From NCBI GenBank assembly GCA_964654415.1, contig CAZZIP010000025.1:1-11555 (forward strand): a stretch of DNA of 11,555 nt. The letters are read 5' to 3'. The notes beneath the pieces are model-generated. The model worked only from the letters and a program-made list of their open reading frames with translations. It was not told the DNA's origin and ran no database searches. The position numbers were made by a program, and so were the translations under genes. The stretch is from Methylohalobius sp964654415 (lineage in GTDB: Bacteria; Pseudomonadota; Gammaproteobacteria; Methylococcales; Methylothermaceae). Positions 4,727 through 11,555 of the stretch are shown here, one piece after another (the first letter of the stretch is position 1; each line of letters starts with the position of its first letter).

Positions 4727-6490
4727 GTGACTGACAAGATTGATTTGAAACGGCGGCAGCTTTTACAGGCGATCGGAGTTGGGACGGCTGTCCTGACAGC
4801 TTCCCGGGCTTTCCCTGTGGCGCTCAAAAAAGACGCATTCAAACAGGTAGGTCCTAAGCCGGGATTCTCCCCAGACGTGGAAATCGATTTGACCGCCAAA
4901 GTGGATCAGGTCTCTATTCTGCCTGGGGCGCCGACCCGCGTTTGGCGCTATGAGGCCAAGCTAGTCAAGGGCGACGCTGATGCTGTGATTCCTTTGAAAG
5001 ACATTTACTTAGGTCCCATCCTTAAGTTCAAAACCGGACAAAAAGTTCGTATTCGCCTGCATAACCTTTTGCCCCAAGAGCATACTACCCACTGGCACGG
5101 CGTCCATACCCCTTCCGAGATGGACGGCCATCCCCTTTACCAGATCGGGCCGGGGCAAACTTATGTCTATGAATTCGAAATCAAAAACCGCGCCAGCACC
5201 AACTGGTACCACACCCACGCTCACCATGCGACCGCTGCCCAAGCGTATGCTGGGCTTGCCGGATTGTTCATCGTCGAGGACGCAGAGGAGCAAAAGCTTC
5301 CCTTGCCGCGCGGGGAATACGATCTGCCCATCGTGATCCAGGATAAGACTTTTACTTCAGACAATCAGCTTTGGTACGACAACCGGGGGCCGATCGCGGT
5401 CATCGGATTCTTAGGCGAGCGCATCCTGGTCAACGGTAAGCCGGATTTCGCCATGGAGGTGGAAAACCGCGCCTATCGTTTCCGCGTCCTCAACGGCTCC
5501 AATTCGCGCGTCTATAAGCTTGCCTGGAGTGACGGCGAACCCATCACCGTGATCGGCAGCGACGGCGGTCTTCTGGAAAAGCCGGTGACTCGCCCGTATC
5601 TGATAATCTCACCGGGGGAGCGCTACGAGCTGTGGCGCGATTTTGCCGGTGCCAAAGGGCAAGAAGTGGTGCTTTTGAGTCTGGAGTATTCCGGCGTCAT
5701 GCCGATGATGTACGAGCAGCATATGCAGATGATGGCCAGCCACGGTGGGATGATGGGCGAGATGGGCATGGGAATGATGGAAGGAATGGGAGGGATGGGG
5801 ATGATGATGAGGCACATTCCCGCCGGCAGCCGTTTTCCCATCGCCCGCTTTTCCGTCACCCGTACCGCGCAAAGCAATCTGGAACTGCCGGACAGGCTGC
5901 GCAGCTTGCCGCGCTACCGGATTGAAGACACCGCCAATCCCAACCAGCCGCGGCCCGTCGCCATCGGCAACCGCGGCCGTAGGTTTACGCTCAATGGTAG
6001 AAGCTTTGAAATGACCGAGGCCCTGCCGGAAGAAACCATCCCGCTGAATACCTTGCAGCTTTTAGAAATCTTCCACTTCCACGGCGAGGAGGGAGGGCAT
6101 AGTCAGATGGCCCCTGGGGCCCAAACGATGGATCACAACGTCCGTGGCGGTGATCAATGCATGATGGGAATGGGGAGGGGGAGAATGATGGAGGGTATGG
6201 GAATGGCCCAAATGATCGACATGGCCCATCCCATCCATTTTCACGGCGAGTATTTCCAAATCATCGAACGTACCCCCCCGACTGGAAACGGCATCCACAG
6301 CGGCGCTGGCTACGAAACGGTCAAAGACGGCTTTGTGGATGAAGGCTTTAAGGACACGGTGTTGATCATGCCCGGCGAGCGTATCCGCCTGATCATGCCG
6401 TTTCGCGATTACAAAGGGCTGTTCGTGTACCACTGCCACAACCTGGAACACGAAGACGCCGACATGATGCGCAATTTCAAGGTGGTGTAA
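4727..6490 (+). CDS. Tat-exported, Met-rich multicopper oxidase (CueO/CopA-like)
   Basis: 587 residues from GTG. The N-terminus is a twin-arginine signal (LKRRQLLQAIGVGTA, Arg9-Arg10) with likely cleavage near ASRA-FP, giving a periplasmic protein. Four copper-binding motifs are complete: HWHG (122-125), WYHTHAHH (His162, His164), HPIHFHG (501-507) and HCHNLEHEDADM (569-580). The last supplies type 1 ligands Cys570, His575 and axial Met580, together with His501. It should therefore oxidise a substrate at the type 1 site and reduce oxygen to water at the trinuclear site. Two Met-rich inserts (325-361 with 17 Met, 468-499 with 10 Met) resemble the Cu(I)-binding region of CueO and favour cuprous oxidase activity and copper tolerance. 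A laccase-like or Mn(II)-oxidising role is the alternative. No other copper gene is in view. It converges on cfa with one base between the stops. Confidence 0.93.
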   Translation: MTDKIDLKRRQLLQAIGVGTAVLTASRAFPVALKKDAFKQVGPKPGFSPDVEIDLTAKVDQVSILPGAPTRVWRYEAKLVKGDADAVIPLKDIYLGPILKFKTGQKVRIRLHNLLPQEHTTHWHGVHTPSEMDGHPLYQIGPGQTYVYEFEIKNRASTNWYHTHAHHATAAQAYAGLAGLFIVEDAEEQKLPLPRGEYDLPIVIQDKTFTSDNQLWYDNRGPIAVIGFLGERILVNGKPDFAMEVENRAYRFRVLNGSNSRVYKLAWSDGEPITVIGSDGGLLEKPVTRPYLIISPGERYELWRDFAGAKGQEVVLLSLEYSGVMPMMYEQHMQMMASHGGMMGEMGMGMMEGMGGMGMMMRHIPAGSRFPIARFSVTRTAQSNLELPDRLRSLPRYRIEDTANPNQPRPVAIGNRGRRFTLNGRSFEMTEALPEETIPLNTLQLLEIFHFHGEEGGHSQMAPGAQTMDHNVRGGDQCMMGMGRGRMMEGMGMAQMIDMAHPIHFHGEYFQIIERTPPTGNGIHSGAGYETVKDGFVDEGFKDTVLIMPGERIRLIMPFRDYKGLFVYHCHNLEHEDADMMRNFKVV

Positions 6491-6491
6491 T

Positions 6492-7643
6492 TTAGCGGGG
6501 CGCGTCGTAGCGTTCGGCGCGCCCGCATGGGGACAGAACGATCTGCCACAGTTGCAAGTGCCTGGCGCGGAAAGCGCCGGCAAAGCTTAAGAGATAAAAG
6601 CGCCACATCCGGTAGAAACGCTCGCCGTAGCGTTCGCGCAAGGTGGGCCAGTTGGCCTCGAAATTGGCATACCAGGCGAGCAAGGTGCGCTCATAGTCAG
6701 GACCGAAGTTCTGCAAGTCTTCCACGATGCACCGCCCTTCCATAGCTTTGCCTAACTGGGTCAGCGAGGGAAGCATTGAGTTGGGAAAGATGTAGCGCGT
6801 CACCCAGGGATTGCCGTGGTTGGAAGAGACGTTGGCGCCGATGGTGTGGAGCAAAAATAAGCCGTCTTCGGGTATACACCTACGGATCACGTCGAAATAG
6901 GTCGCATAGTTTTTGACGCCGACGTGCTCGAACATCCCCAGGGAATAACCGCAGTCAAATCGCCCTTCGATAGTGCGGTAGTCCTTCAGCTCTACGGTCA
7001 CCGGTAGACCCGCGCAGAGTTTTTGGGCATAAGCTGCTTGCTGCTGCGAGACGGTTACCCCGTAGACTTCCACGCCGTAGCGCTCTGCGGCGAACTTAGC
7101 CGCTCCCCCCCAGCCACAACCGATGTCCAAGACGCGCATTCCAGGCTTGAGCCTTAGCTTGCGGAAGACCAGATCGAGTTTGGCTTCCTGAGCGGCATCT
7201 AGAGTATCTGCTTGCTTCCAGTAAGCGCAGCTGTAGATCAGACGCTTGTCCAGCATGGCTAGATACAACTCATTGCCGATGTCGTAGTGGTGCTCGCCGA
7301 TCTGAAAAGCCCGATGAATGCATTGGAGATTGAAGAGTTTGGCCTGGAGGAAGGCCCAAATGTCCTGCCAGGAATATACCTGTTCCTGCAGTCTGCTGCG
7401 CAGGATGCGGCAGACCAGTTCGTCCAGGCGTTCACAATCCCACCAGCCATCCATGTAAGACTCGCCGAAGCCCAGCGAGGTATCCGCTAGCACCCGCTGG
7501 AAGAAGCGCGGATCATGGATTTTTATGTCCCATGGCCGGTTCCCGCCGAGGCGGATGTCGGCTTGAGCGAGCAGGGATTCGACCTGTTGCCGACAAAGAT
7601 TGCGTGAATGTCTACGCCACGACGCCAAAACACCTGTAGACAC
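6492..7643 (-). CDS. cfa: Cyclopropane-fatty-acyl-phospholipid synthase
   Basis: 383 residues (E. coli Cfa has 382). It transfers a methylene from S-adenosylmethionine to the cis double bond of unsaturated acyl chains in membrane phospholipids, typically on entry to stationary phase or under acid and other stress. The SAM-binding motif is VLDIGCGWGG (171-180). The residues that bind the catalytic bicarbonate in E. coli are all present at the same numbers: Cys139 (YSCAYW), Glu239 (GMFEHVG), His266 (LLHTIG) and Tyr317 (GPDYERT). The C-terminal signature AGAFRARHLQLWQIV is intact. The start is GTG with GGAGG five bases upstream. The gene follows purL on the same strand after about 107 bp but has its own promoter candidates, so it is probably transcribed separately. 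Confidence 0.97.
   Translation of the reverse strand: MSTGVLASWRRHSRNLCRQQVESLLAQADIRLGGNRPWDIKIHDPRFFQRVLADTSLGFGESYMDGWWDCERLDELVCRILRSRLQEQVYSWQDIWAFLQAKLFNLQCIHRAFQIGEHHYDIGNELYLAMLDKRLIYSCAYWKQADTLDAAQEAKLDLVFRKLRLKPGMRVLDIGCGWGGAAKFAAERYGVEVYGVTVSQQQAAYAQKLCAGLPVTVELKDYRTIEGRFDCGYSLGMFEHVGVKNYATYFDVIRRCIPEDGLFLLHTIGANVSSNHGNPWVTRYIFPNSMLPSLTQLGKAMEGRCIVEDLQNFGPDYERTLLAWYANFEANWPTLRERYGERFYRMWRFYLLSFAGAFRARHLQLWQIVLSPCGRAERYDAPR
6495..6526. other. GC-rich hairpin at the convergent gene ends
   Basis: GCGGGGCGCG (6495-6504) and CGCGCCCGC (6518-6526) form about nine base pairs with one bulged G and a 13-base loop. The hairpin lies just after the oxidase stop and inside the last codons of cfa. 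It is followed on neither strand by a T run, so it is not a textbook terminator. It may still end or stabilise both convergent transcripts. Confidence 0.4.
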
Positions 7644-7648
7644 AGCAA

Positions 7649-7653
7649 CCTCC
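7649..7653 (-). promoter_or_regulatory. cfa ribosome binding site
   Basis: GGAGG on the minus strand, five bases before the GTG at 7641-7643. It is the site that supports the non-ATG start of cfa. Confidence 0.75.
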
Positions 7654-7662
7654 GCTTGCGTG

Positions 7663-7690
7663 ATTAAACCGAAAAGGGGCTGAAGGTCAA
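7663..7690 (-). promoter_or_regulatory. Proximal cfa promoter candidate
   Basis: Minus-strand TTGACC (7685-7690), 16-bp spacer and TTTAAT (7663-7668); each hexamer matches the sigma-70 consensus at five of six positions. The leader would be only about a dozen bases and would still include the GGAGG. Confidence 0.5.
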
Positions 7691-7693
7691 CTG

Positions 7694-7699
7694 ATTATA
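7694..7699 (-). promoter_or_regulatory. Distal cfa promoter candidate (-10 TATAAT)
   Basis: A perfect TATAAT on the minus strand with no recognisable -35 box at 16-18 bp. It would give a leader of about 45 bases. A strong -10 with a poor -35 is compatible with stress-sigma use, as known for one of the two E. coli cfa promoters, but this is inference. Confidence 0.4.
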
Positions 7700-7750
7700 A
7701 ACATTAGTCAGGCGTTTTTAGCGTTCTAGTTTCATGAATCGCCTCTAGCG

Positions 7751-10700
7751 TTAGCCTAGCCAACGCCGAGCGTTGCGGAATAATCTCAGCCACGGCCCGT
7801 CGTCGCCCCAATCCTTGGGGTGCCAAGAATACTGAACGGTGCGAAAGCCACGCTCGGGGTGCGGCATCATGATGGTAAAGCGCCCGTCTGCGGTAGTCAG
7901 GCCGGTGATTCCCAAGGGGGAGCCATTGGGATTGAAAGGGAACACTTCAGTGCGGCGGTGGTAATGATCGACGTAACAAAGCGCCACCAGGCCGGCGTCC
8001 AGCACCGCTTGGGGATCGCGTTCGAACTGCGCCCGTCCTTCGCCGTGAGCGACGGCCACCGGCAGGATCGAACCCTCCATGCCCTGAAGCAGGATGGAAG
8101 GAGAGGGGAGGATCTCGACCAAACACAGGCGCGCTTCGAACTGCTCCGACAGGTTGCGGCTAAACCTTGGCCAATGCTCAGCGCCGGGGATCAGTTCCTT
8201 GAGCTGGCTCAGCATCTGGCAGCCGTTGCACACGCCCAGGCCGAAGGTGTCTTGGCGCTGGAAGAAGGCTTGAAACTGCTCGCGGGCGCGGGGGTTGAAA
8301 AGAATGGCGGCCGCCCAGCCGGAGCCGGCTCCCAGCACGTCACCGTAGGAGAAGCCGCCGCAGGCGGCCAGGCCGTGGAAGCCATCCAAGGTAATACGAC
8401 CGGTCAGAATGTCGCTCATGTGCACGTCTACCGCCTCGAAGCGTGCGCGCTCGAAGGCGGCTGCCATCTCCACGTGGCCGTTTACGCCCTGTTCGCGCAG
8501 GATGGCGACGCGCGGTCTGGCGGTAGCGATGAAAGGCGCGCTGACGTCCTCTTGGGGGCTAAAGCGCAAGACGGCGCTCAGGCCGGGATCTGAGTCATCG
8601 GCGATGGTCTCGAATTCTTGCCGGGCACAATCGGGATTGTCGCGCAACGCCTGCATCCTAAAGCTTACCTCGGCCCAAATCTGCTGCAAGCAGGCGCGGG
8701 TGGCGGTGAACAGGATCTCTCCCCGATGGTGGATGCGTATTCGCTGCTCGGCTGTGGGCCTTCCGATGACGTGGCTGAGACGGCTCAACCCCGCTTGTTC
8801 CAATCTTGCCCTGACGCGGAGCAGATCGCTTTGGCGCACTTGGATAACTGCTCCCAGCTCCTCGCAGAAGAGGGCGGCAAGAGGGTCCTCCCCTAGCGGG
8901 GTGAGGTCGAGGTCCACGCCGCAGCGTCCAGCAAAGGCCATCTCGCACAGGCAAGCCAAAAGCCCGCCATCTGAGCGGTCGTGGTAAGCCAAGACTGAGC
9001 CTTGGCGGTTGAGCTCTTGGACAGCATCGAAAAAAGCCTTGAACAAGTCCGGGTCGTCCAAGTCGGGGGTAGCCTTAGAGCCTTTAGGCAGCAGCCCTCC
9101 ATAGACCTGGGCCAACACCGAACCACCCAGCCGGTTCTGTCCTTGCCCCAGGTCGATGAGGAGCAGTACCGTTTCTACTCCTTCGCCGAGGAATACAAGC
9201 TGCGGCGTCAGGGTGCGGCGCACGTCACTCACCGGGGCGAACGCCGAGACGATCAGCGAGACCGGCGCGGTCATCGATTTCTCGCCATGCGCGTCGTACC
9301 AAACCGTCTTCATAGAGAGGGAGTCCTTGCCCACCGGGATGGCCAGTCCCAGTGCAGGACAAAGTTCAAGCGCCACGCCGCGCACAGTGTCAAACAGGGC
9401 AGCGTCCTCGCCGGGATGACCGCAGGCGGCCATCCAGTTGGCCGACAGCTTGACCTGGCTAAGTGGCCCGACGCAAGCCGCCGCCAGATTGGTGAGCGCC
9501 TCTCCAACTGCCAGCCGGCCAGAGGCAGGCGCGTCGATGATCGCCACCGGCGTGCGTTCGCCGATTGCCATCGCCTCGCCGGTAAAACCTAGAAAGCCAG
9601 AGATAGTCACCGCACAGTCGGCCACCGGTACCTGCCAAGGGCCGACCATTTGATCGCGGGCGACCAGACCGGTCACCGATCGGTCGCCGATAGTAATGAG
9701 AAACGCTTTGGAAGCCACCGCCGGGTGGCTCAAAACCCGTTTGATCGCCTCTCCCAGATCGACCTGGGCGGGATCGAAACTTGGCGCATGGACTGGAAGG
9801 TGGGTCGCGACCCGGTGCATTTTCGGCGGCTTGCCAAAGAGCAGCGCCAGCGGAATATCCACCGGATAGTTGTCGAACAGCCGGTCGTGGACGCGCAGGA
9901 TTTCCTTGCCCGTGGCGCAGCCGATGACGGCGAAAGGGCAGCGCTCGCGCCGGCAGATACTCTCGAACAAGGGCAGGGACTTAGGGTGGATGGCCAAGAC
10001 ATAGCGTTCTTGGGATTCATTGCACCAAATCTGCATCGGCGAAAGCCCAGTGTCGGCGCTGGGAATCTGACGCAGTTCGAATTTACCGCCGCGCGCGGCA
10101 GAGTGGATGATTTCCGGAACCGCGTTGGAGAGTCCGCCGGCGCCCACGTCATGGATCGACAGGATAGGATTGTCCTCACCCAGAGCGCGACAGCGTTCGA
10201 TCACCTCTTGACAGCGGCGCTGCATTTCTGGATTGGCGCGTTGCACCGAAGCAAAATCCAGCTCTTCGCTGGCTTGGCCGGAAGCCAAAGAGGAGGCTGC
10301 CCCGCCACCGAGGCCGATCAGCATGGCAGGTCCACCTAGGACGATGATCAATGCCCCAGGAGGAATATCGCGTTTTTCGACGTGAGCTGTGCGGATGTTG
10401 CCCATTCCCCCGGCGAGCATGATCGGTTTGTGGTAGCCGCGAAAGTGGCGGCCCGAAGTGTCCGGTACTGCCTGCTCGAAGGTGCGGAAAAAGCCGGCCA
10501 GGCAAGGTCGGCCGAACTCGTTGTTGAAGGCAGCCGACCCAATCGGTCCCTCGAGCATGATCTCGAGGGCAGATGCCTGGCGGCCGGGTTTGCCCGGATC
10601 GTCAGCCTCCCATGGCCTGAGGAAGCCGGGAATGCGCAGGTGGGAGACGGCAAAGCCGGTCAGCCCGGCTTTGGGGCTGCCGCCTAAGCCGGTGGCGCCC

Positions 10701-11555
10701 TCGTCGCGGATTTCCCCGCCGGCACCGGTTGCTGCCCCCGGATTGGGGGAGATGGCGGTGGGATGGTTGTGGGTTTCCACTTTCATCAGGATATGGGCGG
10801 GCTCCCGCACATAGTGGTAACGGTGCTGCGCGTCGCGGAGCAACATCGCTGTGACCGGTCCCTCGATGATCGCGGCGTTGTCTCGATAGGCCGACAGGAT
10901 ACCGCTGGGGTGGGCGGCAGTAGTGTGGCGGATCATGTCGAACAAAGACGTTTCTTGGGGTATGCCGTCGATGGTCCAGCGGGCGTTGAAGATCTTGTGG
11001 CGGCAGTGTTCCGAATTGGCCTGGGCAAACATCATCAGTTCGGCGTCGGAAGGATCTCGACGCAACTGAGTGTAGCTTTCCAATAAGTAATCGATCTCCT
11101 CGTCCGAGAGCGCCAACCCAAGTTCCCGATCAGCCCGTTCCAGAGCGGCGCGACCTTCAGCCAGCAGGGGGATGGTTACCAACGGGGCAGAAGGACGATG
11201 GCTGAACAGGTCTATCTCTTCGCCCTCGGCCAGGAGAACTTCAGTCATTCGGTCATAAAGGGGCAAGAGCCGATCGCGCCGGTCTTTGAGCAGGAGCTTA
11301 GAAGCGATGCGGTACTCAATTCCTCGTTCGATCCGCACGACGGCTTCGAGGCCGGTGATATGGAGGATATCCGTAGCTTTGCTCGACCAGGGGGAAATGG
11401 TGCCAGGACGGGGTACTACCCAAAAATGTTCACCGTCGAAGTCGGTCTCAGCCGCCGGACCGTAATCGAGGAGATAGTCCAAAATCCTGCGTTCTTCCAC
11501 GGTGAGCTCGCGCTCGACTTCCAGGAAATGGACAAAGCGTGCCGCTACTGCGTAG
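7751..11555 (-). CDS. purL: Phosphoribosylformylglycinamidine synthase, long form (5' end outside window)
   Basis: Catalyses the ATP- and glutamine-dependent conversion of FGAR to FGAM, the fourth step of purine synthesis, in the cytoplasm. 1267 codons are visible. Residue numbers here count from a GTG at 11498-11500. That GTG is not the real start: the frame stays open to the window edge, and the extra 18 codons (YAVAARFVHFLEVERELT) match the E. coli PurL region IYAEYVHF. About 26 N-terminal residues are therefore missing. Key parts are the linker motif ANSEHCRHKIFNA (161-173), the synthase motifs VETHNHPTAI (241-250) and GAATGAGGEIRDEGATG (255-271), PVGKDSLSMKT in the second half, and a C-terminal class I glutaminase with catalytic Cys1091 (GVCNGCQ), His1214 and Glu1216 (PHPER). 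The single-chain form is typical of Gammaproteobacteria. No obvious terminator separates it from cfa. Confidence 0.97.
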   Translation of the reverse strand, partial: YAVAARFVHFLEVERELTVEERRILDYLLDYGPAAETDFDGEHFWVVPRPGTISPWSSKATDILHITGLEAVVRIERGIEYRIASKLLLKDRRDRLLPLYDRMTEVLLAEGEEIDLFSHRPSAPLVTIPLLAEGRAALERADRELGLALSDEEIDYLLESYTQLRRDPSDAELMMFAQANSEHCRHKIFNARWTIDGIPQETSLFDMIRHTTAAHPSGILSAYRDNAAIIEGPVTAMLLRDAQHRYHYVREPAHILMKVETHNHPTAISPNPGAATGAGGEIRDEGATGLGGSPKAGLTGFAVSHLRIPGFLRPWEADDPGKPGRQASALEIMLEGPIGSAAFNNEFGRPCLAGFFRTFEQAVPDTSGRHFRGYHKPIMLAGGMGNIRTAHVEKRDIPPGALIIVLGGPAMLIGLGGGAASSLASGQASEELDFASVQRANPEMQRRCQEVIERCRALGEDNPILSIHDVGAGGLSNAVPEIIHSAARGGKFELRQIPSADTGLSPMQIWCNESQERYVLAIHPKSLPLFESICRRERCPFAVIGCATGKEILRVHDRLFDNYPVDIPLALLFGKPPKMHRVATHLPVHAPSFDPAQVDLGEAIKRVLSHPAVASKAFLITIGDRSVTGLVARDQMVGPWQVPVADCAVTISGFLGFTGEAMAIGERTPVAIIDAPASGRLAVGEALTNLAAACVGPLSQVKLSANWMAACGHPGEDAALFDTVRGVALELCPALGLAIPVGKDSLSMKTVWYDAHGEKSMTAPVSLIVSAFAPVSDVRRTLTPQLVFLGEGVETVLLLIDLGQGQNRLGGSVLAQVYGGLLPKGSKATPDLDDPDLFKAFFDAVQELNRQGSVLAYHDRSDGGLLACLCEMAFAGRCGVDLDLTPLGEDPLAALFCEELGAVIQVRQSDLLRVRARLEQAGLSRLSHVIGRPTAEQRIRIHHRGEILFTATRACLQQIWAEVSFRMQALRDNPDCARQEFETIADDSDPGLSAVLRFSPQEDVSAPFIATARPRVAILREQGVNGHVEMAAAFERARFEAVDVHMSDILTGRITLDGFHGLAACGGFSYGDVLGAGSGWAAAILFNPRAREQFQAFFQRQDTFGLGVCNGCQMLSQLKELIPGAEHWPRFSRNLSEQFEARLCLVEILPSPSILLQGMEGSILPVAVAHGEGRAQFERDPQAVLDAGLVALCYVDHYHRRTEVFPFNPNGSPLGITGLTTADGRFTIMMPHPERGFRTVQYSWHPKDWGDDGPWLRLFRNARRWLG

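Noticed and set aside
7820..10339. Long plus-strand frames (up to 257 codons) opposite purL
   Set aside because: They are antisense shadows caused by GC-rich codon bias in a well-conserved enzyme gene.

Overview
The window reads as an ordinary stretch of a gammaproteobacterial chromosome. The evidence is a long single-chain PurL with the E. coli-type architecture, a Cfa whose active-site residues fall at the same positions as in E. coli, an E. coli-like Pgi, and rsmI lying directly next to the RNase P RNA gene. The two coiled-coil genes at the left edge, one of them DUF1640/CCDC90-like, remind me of gene families common in methanotrophic and sulfur-oxidising Gammaproteobacteria. That lineage guess is inference only.

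Left block, all on the minus strand (1-2665). A 46-codon reading frame with one likely membrane segment (2525-2665) ends exactly where rsmI begins. rsmI (16S rRNA C1402 2'-O-methyltransferase) is followed after about 35 bp by rnpB, which has its own promoter just past the rsmI stop. Beyond rnpB lies about 400 bp with no intact gene but with the remains of a Cys-pair, possibly FlhC-like, reading frame. Then come two tandem coiled-coil genes: a DUF1640 protein with exact 54-bp internal repeats and a C-terminal membrane anchor, and a second coiled-coil gene cut by the left edge.

Centre, plus strand (2666-6490). A 280-bp region holds a perfect CRP-type palindrome and leads to pgi (glucose-6-phosphate isomerase). 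A 135-bp gap with two small dyads leads to a Tat-exported, Met-rich multicopper oxidase of the CueO/CopA type, which probably acts on Cu(I) in the periplasm.

Right block, minus strand (6492-11555). cfa (cyclopropane fatty acid synthase) converges on the oxidase gene with one base between the two stop codons and has two promoter candidates. purL follows and runs off the right edge: the reading frame stays open, with PurL homology, to the window end, so the real start is not in view.

The genes do not form one pathway. They cover translation and RNA processing (rsmI, rnpB), central carbon (pgi), copper defence, membrane lipid modification and purine synthesis. I found no convincing new multi-gene system. 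The items most worth checking are the repeat-bearing coiled-coil pair, the small frame coupled to rsmI, the CRP-like site, the gene remnant beside rnpB, and the two Met-rich inserts in the oxidase.
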